A DNA stretch of 19,985 nucleotides from Mageeibacillus sp. UBA1243. GTDB lineage: Bacteria > Bacillota > Clostridia > UBA1212. Position numbers and translations under genes: made by a program. Below, in pieces: positions 7,036 through 13,730 of this stretch (position 1 is the stretch's first letter; each line of letters opens with the position of its first letter). The stretch is taken from positions 42,056 through 62,040 of the forward strand of contig DBWH01000001.1 in the NCBI GenBank assembly GCA_002308595.1. The letters run 5' to 3'. The notes beneath the pieces are model-generated. The model did no database searches and was not told the origin of the DNA. It was given only the letters and a program-made list of their open reading frames with translations.

Positions 7036-7190
7036 AGTATTCCGCCTTTATTGTATTTCCCGTCCGGGCGCCGCCCGCCTGCCCTGCCTTCCGCAGGGCC
7101 GCTCTCAACGCGGCGCACCGGGCACAAAATCTATTATCCGAAGCGGCGCACGTTCCGCAGCCGCAGCGGACCTAATCAATACGGGACAGA
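7036..7190 (-). other. GC-rich structured intercistronic region before pduL
   Basis: This is the longest gap inside the operon. The minus-strand RNA can form at least three local hairpins: GCCCTGC/GCAGGGC (7081-7087 with 7093-7099, five-base loop), CGGGC/GCCCG (7065-7069 with 7073-7077) and TCCGC/GCGGA (7154-7158 with 7166-7170). None is followed by a U-run, so they are not classical terminators. They could be RNA-processing or stability elements that separate abundant shell messages upstream from pduL and later genes. No open frame of interest is seen. Confidence 0.45.
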
Positions 7191-7616
7191 TTACTTCAGT
7201 ACAGGAAGAATTCTTTCGACATCGTTGTGAGGTCTGGGGATGACGTGTGTAGCTACGAGCTCGCCGAGTTTAGCAGCGTTTGCGCCGCCAGCTTCAACAG
7301 CTGATTTAACTGCGCCGACATCGCCTCTTACCATAACGGTAACGAGTCCGGAACCGATCTTCTCGGTGCCAACGAGTTCAACGTTTGCAGCTTTGAGCAT
7401 TGCATCGGCTGCCTCGATAGCAGCTGTGAGTCCTCTTGTTTCAACCATTCCTAAAGCCTGTTGTACCATTTTCTTATCCTCCTTGGTTATTTCAGCTTTT
7501 CCGATTTTCTCGGAGTTGATTTTAACTTCTTCTGCGGGAGTTTTAGCCGCCGCAGGTTTTGCCGCACTCTTCGGAGCGGCAGTCTTTCTTGTTACGGGTT
7601 TTTTCTCTTCTGCCAT
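7191..7616 (-). CDS. BMC-H shell protein with basic N-terminal tail and internal start
   Basis: The long form starts at ATG 7616 with AAAGGGTG upstream (a GTG at 7625 is a less likely alternative) and has 141 residues. Residues 1-49 are a low-complexity tail rich in Lys, Ala and Pro (for example [17 protein letters not shown]), unusual for a BMC-H protein. Residues 50-141 are a complete 92-residue PduA/PduJ-type BMC-H domain that forms hexameric tiles; the pore loop is EKIGSGLV. Met50 has its own perfect AAGGAGGAT six bases upstream, so a tail-less protein the same length as the neighbouring BMC-H (8001-8279) is expected as well. The two domains share 79 of 92 residues, indicating duplication. 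The tail may face the lumen or cytosol and recruit cargo, by analogy with PduB/PduB' (inference). Confidence 0.92.
   Translation of the reverse strand: MAEEKKPVTRKTAAPKSAAKPAAAKTPAEEVKINSEKIGKAEITKEDKKMVQQALGMVETRGLTAAIEAADAMLKAANVELVGTEKIGSGLVTVMVRGDVGAVKSAVEAGGANAAKLGELVATHVIPRPHNDVERILPVLK
7467..7484 (-). promoter_or_regulatory. Internal ribosome binding site and start for the short BMC-H form
   Basis: AAGGAGGAT (7484-7476) followed by six bases and ATG at 7469, in frame inside the extended BMC-H gene. It is one of the best ribosome binding sites in the operon, better than that of the long form, and the resulting protein begins exactly where the paralogue at 8279 begins. This supports two products from one gene. 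Confidence 0.75.
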
Positions 7617-7636
7617 AGCAATCACCCTTTCTGACT

Positions 7637-7924
7637 TTACTTACGCTGCATCCTGCTCGCGCTTATCTGCACCATTCTGGCAGTTTCTTCGTGCGGATTG
7701 GCTATAACAGCATGTGCGCAAGGTCTCACAAGTCCACGTTCCATTGCGGCTTCGACGGCCTCGGTGACGGCGGCAACGTTTCCCTTGACGATAACAGTGA
7801 CAAGCCTTCCGCCGAGTTTTCGCTCCCATGTAACGAAGCTGACGTTGGCGGTCTTGCACATCACGTCGAGAGCATCGAGTGCTCCTGTCACGCTTGACAC
7901 CTCAATTAATCCCAATGATTCCAT
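7637..7924 (-). CDS. BMC-H shell protein (95 aa)
   Basis: A single BMC domain: [20 protein letters not shown] at the start, [18 protein letters not shown] around the pore and [12 protein letters not shown] near the end. It forms hexameric shell tiles. It is diverged from the two PduA/PduJ-like paralogues on either side: the pore segment reads KLGGR in place of KIGSG and Cys residues occur at positions 23 and 69, so pore selectivity probably differs. AGGAGG lies six bases before the ATG. It is 20 bases upstream of the extended BMC-H gene and surely cotranscribed with it. Confidence 0.93.
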   Translation of the reverse strand: MESLGLIEVSSVTGALDALDVMCKTANVSFVTWERKLGGRLVTVIVKGNVAAVTEAVEAAMERGLVRPCAHAVIANPHEETARMVQISASRMQRK

Positions 7925-8000
7925 GTCTTGTCCTCCTGAAATCGCCGCGCCGGTCGTTTCAGAGCCGGTCGAGCGGAAATCTCAAATCTTTGTTAGTTAA

Positions 8001-8279
8001 TTACTTTGCCTGGGGAAGAATCTTCTCTACGTCGTTGTGGGGTCTCGGGATTACGTGAACTGCAACAAGCTCACCGAGTTTAGCAGCGTTTGCTCCGCCG
8101 ACTTCGGTAGCTGCCTTAACAGCTGCAACGTCGCCTCTTACCATGACTGTAACAAGACCGGAACCGATCTTCTCTGTGCCGATAAGAGTTACCTCTGCCG
8201 CCTTAACCATTGCATCTGCTGCTTCGATTGCAGCTGTGAGTCCTCTGGTCTCAACCATTCCCAATGCTTCCTGTACCAT
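8001..8279 (-). CDS. BMC-H shell protein, PduA/PduJ type (92 aa)
   Basis: A minimal canonical BMC-H domain beginning [19 protein letters not shown] with the pore loop KIGSG at about 37-41 and ending [14 protein letters not shown]. Hexamers of this type make most of the shell facets and their central pores pass substrates such as 1,2-propanediol. It shares 79 of 92 residues with the domain of the extended BMC-H at 7191-7616 and much DNA identity too, suggesting fairly recent duplication. GGAGG sits eight bases before the ATG. The 90-base gap upstream carries a small GNRA-type hairpin, GTCC-GAAA-GGAC. Confidence 0.95.
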   Translation of the reverse strand: MVQEALGMVETRGLTAAIEAADAMVKAAEVTLIGTEKIGSGLVTVMVRGDVAAVKAATEVGGANAAKLGELVAVHVIPRPHNDVEKILPQAK

Positions 8280-8369
8280 GATTTTACCTCCGTATGATTT
8301 TGTTTTTTCTTTTCGGTCCTTTCGGACAAGTTGTTTTTAGTTTACCTTACCGCCAATGCTTTCCTGCCG

Positions 8370-8684
8370 TCAGCTTTTATCGAGGCCCGAAAGCTTAAGC
8401 ATTTTCTCAGTGCCCGGTTCGGGATTGGCGATAATGTATGTGGAGATGACCTCCGACACGCTGTTACCGGCCTCCTTCGCCGCTTCGACCGCAGCCTCAA
8501 CCGCGGCAACACTGCCTCTGAATTTCACGAGAACTATCAGGGGTACCGACAGTTTTTCGGGATGTGCGGGCTTGTTTCTGTCGAAAACTTCCATGTGGAC
8601 GTCAGCTGCCTTGCAGCCCGCGTCGCCGGCCACAAAAGCCGCAACAAGTCCGTATACCTCTACAAATCCAACCGCTTCTGCCAT
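8370..8684 (-). CDS. BMC-H shell protein with pore-proximal insertion (104 aa)
   Basis: A single BMC domain that begins MAEAVGFVEVYGLVAAFVAG and ends with IIANPEPGTEKML. Between the second strand and the pore helix it has an insertion, DRNKPAHPEKLSVP (about 37-50), longer than in the other three BMC-H proteins here, and lacks the GSG/GGR pore signature. It therefore probably makes hexamers with a different or occluded pore; a conjecture from sequence only. AGGAG precedes the ATG by about ten bases. It is the first of the four consecutive BMC-H genes after the alcohol dehydrogenase. Confidence 0.9.
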   Translation of the reverse strand: MAEAVGFVEVYGLVAAFVAGDAGCKAADVHMEVFDRNKPAHPEKLSVPLIVLVKFRGSVAAVEAAVEAAKEAGNSVSEVISTYIIANPEPGTEKMLKLSGLDKS

Positions 8685-8754
8685 TTTCGTGAAACTCTCC
8701 TGAAAAATTCATGTGCGACGTTTTAAGTCACCCGCCGGAATCAATCCTTCGGTA

Positions 8755-9981
8755 TTACTTGTTTACGATCGCAATCTTGAGGCCTTCCTGCCTCAGGTTA
8801 ACTCCCATTGCCTCGTTGATTTGGTCAAGCGGGAACTTGTGGGTGATGAGCTCCTTGATCGGGAGACCGATGCCCTGTGCCCTCTTGAGGAAGTCGAACG
8901 TTGTCGCGTAGTCTCTGAGTGTGTAAACCCAGGAACCGACGACTGTGATCTCCTTGGAGCAGATATCGAAGTGGGGGTTGATTGTAGCGTCGCCGCCGTT
9001 GATGAAGAAACCGAGCTCGCAAAGTCCGCCGCCGTTGCGGATGAACTTGTAGATGTTCGAGTGTCCTCCGGGGGCTCCGGTGCACTGGAATGCGAAGTCT
9101 GCAAGTGCGCCGCCGCAGGCCTCTTTGACCGCGTTGGTGAGTGCTTCGATTCCGTTGTGATCTTTGAAGTTAACAGATGCCTTGGCGCCCATTCTCTTTG
9201 CGAATTCGAGCCTCTTGGCGTTGCCGTCAACCGCTACGATTGTCTCGATTCCGAGTGTTCTCAGAACCGCGATGCAGATGAGTCCGATCGGTCCGCAGCC
9301 CTGCACAACAACCTTTGAGTTGAATCTCATGATGTTTGTGCTCTTGGCTCTTTCGACAGCGTGTACCAGAACTGCGCAGGGTTCGATGAGGATTCTCGAG
9401 TCGAGGTCAAGGTCGCTTACGTTGAAGAAAGTCGAACCGAGTTTGCCGCGGATGAGAATGTAGTCCGAGAACCAGCCGTTGAGGTGAACGTCGTCGTCGG
9501 GGAGAAGTCCGTAAACGTCTGCGCCGCCGACATTCTGCTTGTTAAGGTCGAACATCGTGATAGCCGGGTTGTCTTTGAAGATCATGCAGGTGACGATCTT
9601 GTCGCCGACGCCAACGGGCTTTCCCGCGCTGTCAACCTTTACGTTTTTACCTATTTTTACGATTTCGCCTGTTCCTTCATGTCCCAGAGCCACAGGGATG
9701 AGGCTGAAGGGATCCTTGCGGAATTCGTGTGCGTCGGTGCCGCAGATACCGCAGCCTTCGACTTTAACGAGGATATCGTCGTCGCCTACTTCAGGAATCG
9801 GATATTCTCTGATTTCAAATTTTTCAAGGGCTGTCAGAAAAGCTACGTGAGCCGTCTTCGGAACCGCACCCGATGCCGCCGGAGCAGAATATGAACTGCC
9901 GCTCGATGCGGGTACCGGAGCGCCGTTCATGGCCTCAAGCACTTTTTTGACAATTTCTTGAATGTCACGTTGGTTGTCCAT
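8755..9981 (-). CDS. Zinc-type (MDR) alcohol dehydrogenase with encapsulation peptide
   Basis: Start taken at ATG 9981 because GGAGG lies seven bases upstream; the frame is open ten codons further. The 408-residue protein begins with DIQEIVKKVLEAM (6-18), an encapsulation peptide, followed by an Ala/Ser/Pro linker (21-40). The dehydrogenase follows: GCGICGTD gives catalytic-zinc Cys80, GHEG gives His101/Glu102, and a Rossmann motif GCGPIG lies in the second half. The four-cysteine structural-zinc lobe of ordinary MDR alcohol dehydrogenases is absent, replaced by a segment around IFKDNPAITMFDL. Probable role: NADH-dependent reduction of propanal to propanol, or of lactaldehyde to propanediol, inside the shell, regenerating NAD+ for PduP. 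The choice between these is open. Confidence 0.9.
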   Translation of the reverse strand: MDNQRDIQEIVKKVLEAMNGAPVPASSGSSYSAPAASGAVPKTAHVAFLTALEKFEIREYPIPEVGDDDILVKVEGCGICGTDAHEFRKDPFSLIPVALGHEGTGEIVKIGKNVKVDSAGKPVGVGDKIVTCMIFKDNPAITMFDLNKQNVGGADVYGLLPDDDVHLNGWFSDYILIRGKLGSTFFNVSDLDLDSRILIEPCAVLVHAVERAKSTNIMRFNSKVVVQGCGPIGLICIAVLRTLGIETIVAVDGNAKRLEFAKRMGAKASVNFKDHNGIEALTNAVKEACGGALADFAFQCTGAPGGHSNIYKFIRNGGGLCELGFFINGGDATINPHFDICSKEITVVGSWVYTLRDYATTFDFLKRAQGIGLPIKELITHKFPLDQINEAMGVNLRQEGLKIAIVNK

Positions 9982-9998
9982 AATGCTTCCTCCGTCTG

Positions 9999-11384
9999 TT
10001 ATCTGATGCACAGGCTGTCTGACATGATGCAGTGTCTGCGCTTTGTGAACGTCTGAGCGGATGTGAGTCCCTCACCGGTTCTGCTGGCAATCGTGAACGT
10101 GCAGTATCCTTCGCCGCCGAAGCCGAGCGCCGCGTATGAAGGAGCGTTCTTGACGAGGATTGCGGTGTCGATTGCTTTTCCGTACTTGGTGATATTGTCA
10201 ATGTTCTTCGAGTGGATGTGTGCGGAGTGGCGGTTGCCGTGCTCGAGCCAAACAGCTTTCTCTATTGCGTCGTCAATATCTTTTGCTCTTACGATACCGA
10301 GGATCGGCATCATGAGCTCTGTAGCGATGAGGGGATGCTCTTTCTCGCCTTCGAAAATGATGCAGCGTACGTTTGAAGGAACGTCGACGCCGATCATCTT
10401 CATGAGAGTTTTAGCGTCGCGGCCTACGCACTTACGGTTGAGAGCGCCCTTCGGGGTGATAACCGTTGCGGCGAGTTTTGCGATCTGGTCGGGAGTTGCC
10501 TCGTAGCAGCCGTTTTCAAGAAGCTCTGCCTTGAGTTCGTCCGCGATGCTCTCCACGGCGACGATTTCTTTCTCTGCGATGCAGGGAAGGTTGTTGTCAA
10601 ACGTGCATCCGTTTACGATGTCTCTTGCGGCTTTCGGTATATCCGCAGTGTCGTCAACAAGTGCCGGAGGGTTGCCCGCACCTGCGCCGATTCCTCTTCT
10701 GCCTGAGGAAAGAACGGTCGTAACAACGCCGGGGCCGCCCGTTGCGGCGATGAGCTGAATTGCTTTATGAGACATCATTATTTTTGATGTGTCCATTGTA
10801 GGTTTCACAACCGATGTTGCCACGTTGCAAGGTCCGCCGGCTTCCATCGATGCTCTGTTGACGAGCTCGATAGCGTACTGGGAGGTCTTTATTGCCGCCG
10901 GATGGGGGTTGAACACTACCGTGTTTCCGCCTGCGATCATGCCAATGCTGTTGCAAAGGATGGTTTCGCTCGGGTTCGTGGTCGGTGTGATGGCTCCGAT
11001 AACGCCAAAGGGTCCCATCTCGATAAGAGTGAGTCCTCTGTCTCCGGACCAGACTCTCGTTGTGATGTCCTCTGTGCCCGGTGTCTTCTCGGCAAGAAGC
11101 TTGTGCTTTAAGATCTTGTCTCCGACATTGCCCATGCCGGTCTCTTCAACACCCATTCTTGCAAGAAGCTCTGCGTTCTCGATCGTGAGCCTTCTGATGT
11201 TGGAGATAATTCTCTCTCTGAAGTCCATAGGCATCTTCTGCATGACCTTCTGTGCTTCGATAGCGGCAGCGATGGCGTCGTTCATGTCCTCGAAAATACC
11301 GAGTCTTTTCTCCGCCGGACTGTCCTGAAGCTGCATATTTGCGATCACCTGAGCGACTATGGCCTGAATCTCATTCTCGTTCAT
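9999..11384 (-). CDS. pduP: CoA-acylating propionaldehyde dehydrogenase PduP
   Basis: 461 residues. Oxidises propanal to propionyl-CoA with NAD+. The first 17 residues include EIQAIVAQVIANM, the encapsulation peptide, followed by a short linker. The aldehyde dehydrogenase fold shows ITPTTNPSET (132-141), GGPGVV and GIGAGAGNPP; the catalytic cysteine is Cys268 in NNLPCIAEKE. The C-terminal RRHCIMSDSLCIR closely follows PduP/EutE-type enzymes. It overlaps the HbpS-like gene upstream by four bases, indicating translational coupling, and lies 17 bases before the zinc-type dehydrogenase, with which it would form the aldehyde oxidation/reduction pair of the compartment. Confidence 0.95.
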   Translation of the reverse strand: MNENEIQAIVAQVIANMQLQDSPAEKRLGIFEDMNDAIAAAIEAQKVMQKMPMDFRERIISNIRRLTIENAELLARMGVEETGMGNVGDKILKHKLLAEKTPGTEDITTRVWSGDRGLTLIEMGPFGVIGAITPTTNPSETILCNSIGMIAGGNTVVFNPHPAAIKTSQYAIELVNRASMEAGGPCNVATSVVKPTMDTSKIMMSHKAIQLIAATGGPGVVTTVLSSGRRGIGAGAGNPPALVDDTADIPKAARDIVNGCTFDNNLPCIAEKEIVAVESIADELKAELLENGCYEATPDQIAKLAATVITPKGALNRKCVGRDAKTLMKMIGVDVPSNVRCIIFEGEKEHPLIATELMMPILGIVRAKDIDDAIEKAVWLEHGNRHSAHIHSKNIDNITKYGKAIDTAILVKNAPSYAALGFGGEGYCTFTIASRTGEGLTSAQTFTKRRHCIMSDSLCIR

Positions 11385-11926
11385 TTCTTAGCGATTGCCT
11401 CCTTAAAAAGTTTTAATCCGTATTCAGCAAGAAATGTATCCTGTTCCTCGCTTCCTCCGCTGACTCCGATGCCGCCAATCACCGTGTCGCCGATCTTCAG
11501 CGGTTCGCCTCCTCCGAATATCACTATCCGGTTGTTATTGGTGAACTGTATGCCGTAGAGGGGCTGTCCGGGCTGGGCAAGCTTCTTCAGCTGAGACGTT
11601 GACATTTTCAGCGCCGCCACGGTGTAAGCCTTCTGAAAAGCTATGTCGTAGCTCGCTATGTAGGAATTGTCCATGCAGTGAACGGCCACCGGATTTGCGC
11701 CTCTGTCAGAGACCGCTATCACGGCGTTGACGCCAATCTCTTTCGCCTTCTTCTCAACTCCCTCAATGAGCTGCTTGGCAAAAGCCAGTTTCATGTTCTT
11801 GAGGTTTGAGAAGTTGTTTGCGTCACCGTTTGCGGGCAGTTCGGCAGCCGCTCCGGCGGAGCTTTTGTCAAGAGCCGCTATCACTTCTGCGACGATCTTT
11901 TCGATATTCTCATCAGTGAACCGCAT
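11381..11926 (-). CDS. GlcG/HbpS-like (PduO C-domain) protein with encapsulation peptide
   Basis: Start taken at ATG 11926, with AGGAAAGG upstream; an open extension to a TTG at 11974 has no support. The 181-residue protein starts with RFTDENIEKIVAEVIAAL, an encapsulation peptide, then an Ala-rich linker and a GlcG/HbpS domain (about 45-181; DUF336), with AFAKQLIEGVEKKAKEIG, AVSDRGANPVAVHCMD, IVIFGGGEPL and GGIGVSGG. The same domain forms the C terminus of PduO, and HbpS binds haem, but the enzymatic role in glycyl-radical compartments is not established. It overlaps pduP by four bases and follows the aldolase. Its targeting peptide indicates a lumenal function, perhaps redox or cofactor handling (inference). 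Confidence 0.85.
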   Translation of the reverse strand: MRFTDENIEKIVAEVIAALDKSSAGAAAELPANGDANNFSNLKNMKLAFAKQLIEGVEKKAKEIGVNAVIAVSDRGANPVAVHCMDNSYIASYDIAFQKAYTVAALKMSTSQLKKLAQPGQPLYGIQFTNNNRIVIFGGGEPLKIGDTVIGGIGVSGGSEEQDTFLAEYGLKLFKEAIAKK

Positions 11927-11994
11927 TTCTGGGATACCTTTCCTAATTGCGGAAAAATCCGCGAATTCTGCCAAATTTACCGTCCGGGAAGAGC

Positions 11995-12807
11995 TTACTT
12001 GTTAAGCTGCTCCATAACTTTTCTTGTGATCTCTGCGATAAGAGCGTCGTCGCCGCCCGCAGCTTCACTCTTGTGAGAACCGCTGCAGTGTCCGCCGCAG
12101 TTGTGGCAGCTGGGCTTGCCTGCGAGAGTGTTGGGGCAGAGGTTTGCGGGGTGACGTCCGGGCATACCGAACTTTCTTCTGATCTCGTAGAGGTCCTCTA
12201 CCTGCTGAGGGGTGAACTCCTTCGGGCCGCCGAGCATCTTGCTCTGGTAAAGAAGCTGAGCGTAGAACTCTGTGGACTCCATCTTGTAGTAAGCGTTGAG
12301 GAGTGTGTTTGAATATGTGAGAGCGCCGTGGTTCTCAAGGAGAACGGCGTCGAAGTACTGAACGTACTCGGAGACGGCGTCCGGAATCTCTTCGGTTGAA
12401 GGTCTGCCGTATTTTGCAATCGGAACGCATCCGAGAGCGATAACTGCCTCAGGCATGATGGGCTGGGTGAGCGGGATGCCGGCGATAGCGAAAGATGTTG
12501 CGTACATAGGATGTGCGTGAACAACTGCATTGACGTCAGGTCTCTCTTTGTACACTCTCATGTGCATCTTGATTTCCGACGAAGGCTTGAACCCTGCGTT
12601 AGCCTGGATAACTTTTCCGGTAGCGTCGACTTTGCAGATAAAGTCGGGGGTCATGAAGCCTTTGCTGACTCCGGTCGGTGTGCAAAGGAACTCGTTGTCG
12701 CTGAGCTTGACGGAGATGTTTCCGTCGTTTGCGGCAACCATTCCTCTGTCGTAGATTCTACGGCCGATGTCGCAAATCTCTTTTTTGATCTCATACTCTG
12801 ATTTCAT
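11995..12807 (-). CDS. Class II (zinc) aldolase, fuculose/rhamnulose-1-phosphate type, with C-terminal encapsulation peptide
   Basis: 270 residues. Residues 1-215 are a class II aldolase/adducin domain; Glu78 (PSSEIKMH), His97 and His99 (VVHAHPMY) and His160 (LENHGAL) match catalytic Glu73 and zinc ligands His92, His94, His155 of E. coli FucA with a constant offset of five. The expected reaction is cleavage of L-fuculose- or L-rhamnulose-1-phosphate to DHAP and L-lactaldehyde. The tail is unusual: residues 224-245 hold C224, C234, C237, C241 plus His235, His240 and His245, then LIAEITRKVMEQL (256-268), an encapsulation peptide at the C terminus. Lactaldehyde would thus be produced at or in the compartment. 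GGGAGG lies eight bases before the ATG. Confidence 0.92.
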   Translation of the reverse strand: MKSEYEIKKEICDIGRRIYDRGMVAANDGNISVKLSDNEFLCTPTGVSKGFMTPDFICKVDATGKVIQANAGFKPSSEIKMHMRVYKERPDVNAVVHAHPMYATSFAIAGIPLTQPIMPEAVIALGCVPIAKYGRPSTEEIPDAVSEYVQYFDAVLLENHGALTYSNTLLNAYYKMESTEFYAQLLYQSKMLGGPKEFTPQQVEDLYEIRRKFGMPGRHPANLCPNTLAGKPSCHNCGGHCSGSHKSEAAGGDDALIAEITRKVMEQLNK

Positions 12808-12866
12808 TAGAATTGCCTCCCTGTATCTTATAATACTGTAATTGTTTTATTTAATACCCCGCAGGT

Positions 12867-13301
12867 TTAATCCCGCTCAAGATATTCTTTAATTTTGTCA
12901 ACACCCTCACCCGCGACGGAGTCCACGAGGAAGATTTTGTTAGGTTCGACTCCCATGATTTCCATCCAGTTGAGTACCAGCGGCAGGTTTGCGTCGGGGT
13001 CGTTGATTTTTGTGATGATCCCTATCACATCCCTGTTGCAGAAAGCCGTGCTGCCGGGGTCGAAAAGGCAGTAGGTTTCATTGGCGGCAATGAGGAACCC
13101 GACAACGTCGGCCTCATATGTGTAAAGTCCGATGGCCCTTGCGAACTCCCTGCTCTGTATGTACTCGCCGGGTGTGTCGATAACGTCGTCATCGTAGTTC
13201 ACGTACTGGGTCTTGTGGTACCTGATCTCCTCGCCCCTTAACGCCTGGGTGAGAGTTGTTTTTCCGGCCTCGCTGCGACCTATCAGAATGATTTTTTTCA
13301 T
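12867..13301 (-). CDS. pduV: PduV/EutP-family small GTPase
   Basis: 144 residues, the family's usual length. The P-loop GRSEAGKTT is at 8-16, the G3 motif DTPGEY at about 42-47, and TKIND near residue 97 replaces the classical NKxD. PduV/EutP proteins are Ras-like P-loop NTPases linked to microcompartments; PduV has been associated with compartment positioning on filaments, and EutP was reported to have acetate kinase activity in one system, which is of interest here because no propionate kinase is encoded. The gene sits between the PduU-type shell gene and the aldolase; PduU and PduV are neighbours in pdu operons too. GGAGG lies twelve bases upstream of ATG, rather distant. Confidence 0.88.
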   Translation of the reverse strand: MKKIILIGRSEAGKTTLTQALRGEEIRYHKTQYVNYDDDVIDTPGEYIQSREFARAIGLYTYEADVVGFLIAANETYCLFDPGSTAFCNRDVIGIITKINDPDANLPLVLNWMEIMGVEPNKIFLVDSVAGEGVDKIKEYLERD

Positions 13302-13345
13302 CCTCTTTCAAAGCCTCCAAAAGCCGTTCTCAAATCGCCAATGCG

Positions 13346-13729
13346 TCAGGTCTTGGTGATCGGTACGATGGTGAATTTCAGCGTCTCCCTAAGGTAGTCC
13401 ACCACGGCGTGCACCGAAGCTTCCACCTCCGAGACTGTTCCGGTGAGGATCAGTGTTCCGCTGAACCTGTCCACAAATCCGATTTCGGCTCCGGATGCCT
13501 TCATCGCAATGTCTCCGGCAATTATCGACGTCTCCGCAGGCGTCATTGTCATGATTCCGATGGACGACTTGGAGTAATCGATGGCCGGGTTGAGTCCCAT
13601 CTTTCTGTAAAGAACGGGTTCCGGATTCGCAATGATGTGAGCCAGTGTCACCTGTTTTCCGGGAACAAGCTCCTGGACTATGCGCATCTTCTTATCGTCT
13701 TCCTGCTGAATAAGTCCCTGCAGATCCAT
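13346..13729 (-). CDS. pduU: PduU/EutS-type circularly permuted BMC-H shell protein
   Basis: Start taken at ATG 13729 because GGAGG lies six bases upstream; an extension of sixteen codons is open but lies inside the activase gene. The 127-residue protein contains MRIVQELVPGKQVTLAHIIA at 15-34, the signature of PduU/EutS, whose BMC fold is circularly permuted and whose N-terminal strands form a small barrel over the hexamer pore. GIMTMTPAETSIIAGDIA and GFVDRFSGTLILTGTVSEVE follow. It starts one base after the activase stop, so expression of the two is coupled. In Pdu systems PduU is the proposed docking site for PduV, encoded next. Confidence 0.9.
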   Translation of the reverse strand: MDLQGLIQQEDDKKMRIVQELVPGKQVTLAHIIANPEPVLYRKMGLNPAIDYSKSSIGIMTMTPAETSIIAGDIAMKASGAEIGFVDRFSGTLILTGTVSEVEASVHAVVDYLRETLKFTIVPITKT

Positions 13730-13730
13730 A

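Noticed and set aside
6752..7108. Minus-strand 118-codon frame overlapping the start of pduL
   Set aside because: It is in a different frame of the well-supported PduL gene, Arg-rich as expected for GC-rich shadows, and has no homology pattern.
12808..12866. Internal promoter upstream of the aldolase gene (TATAAG-like sequence)
   Set aside because: No acceptable -35 lies at the right distance; the AT-rich gap alone is insufficient evidence.
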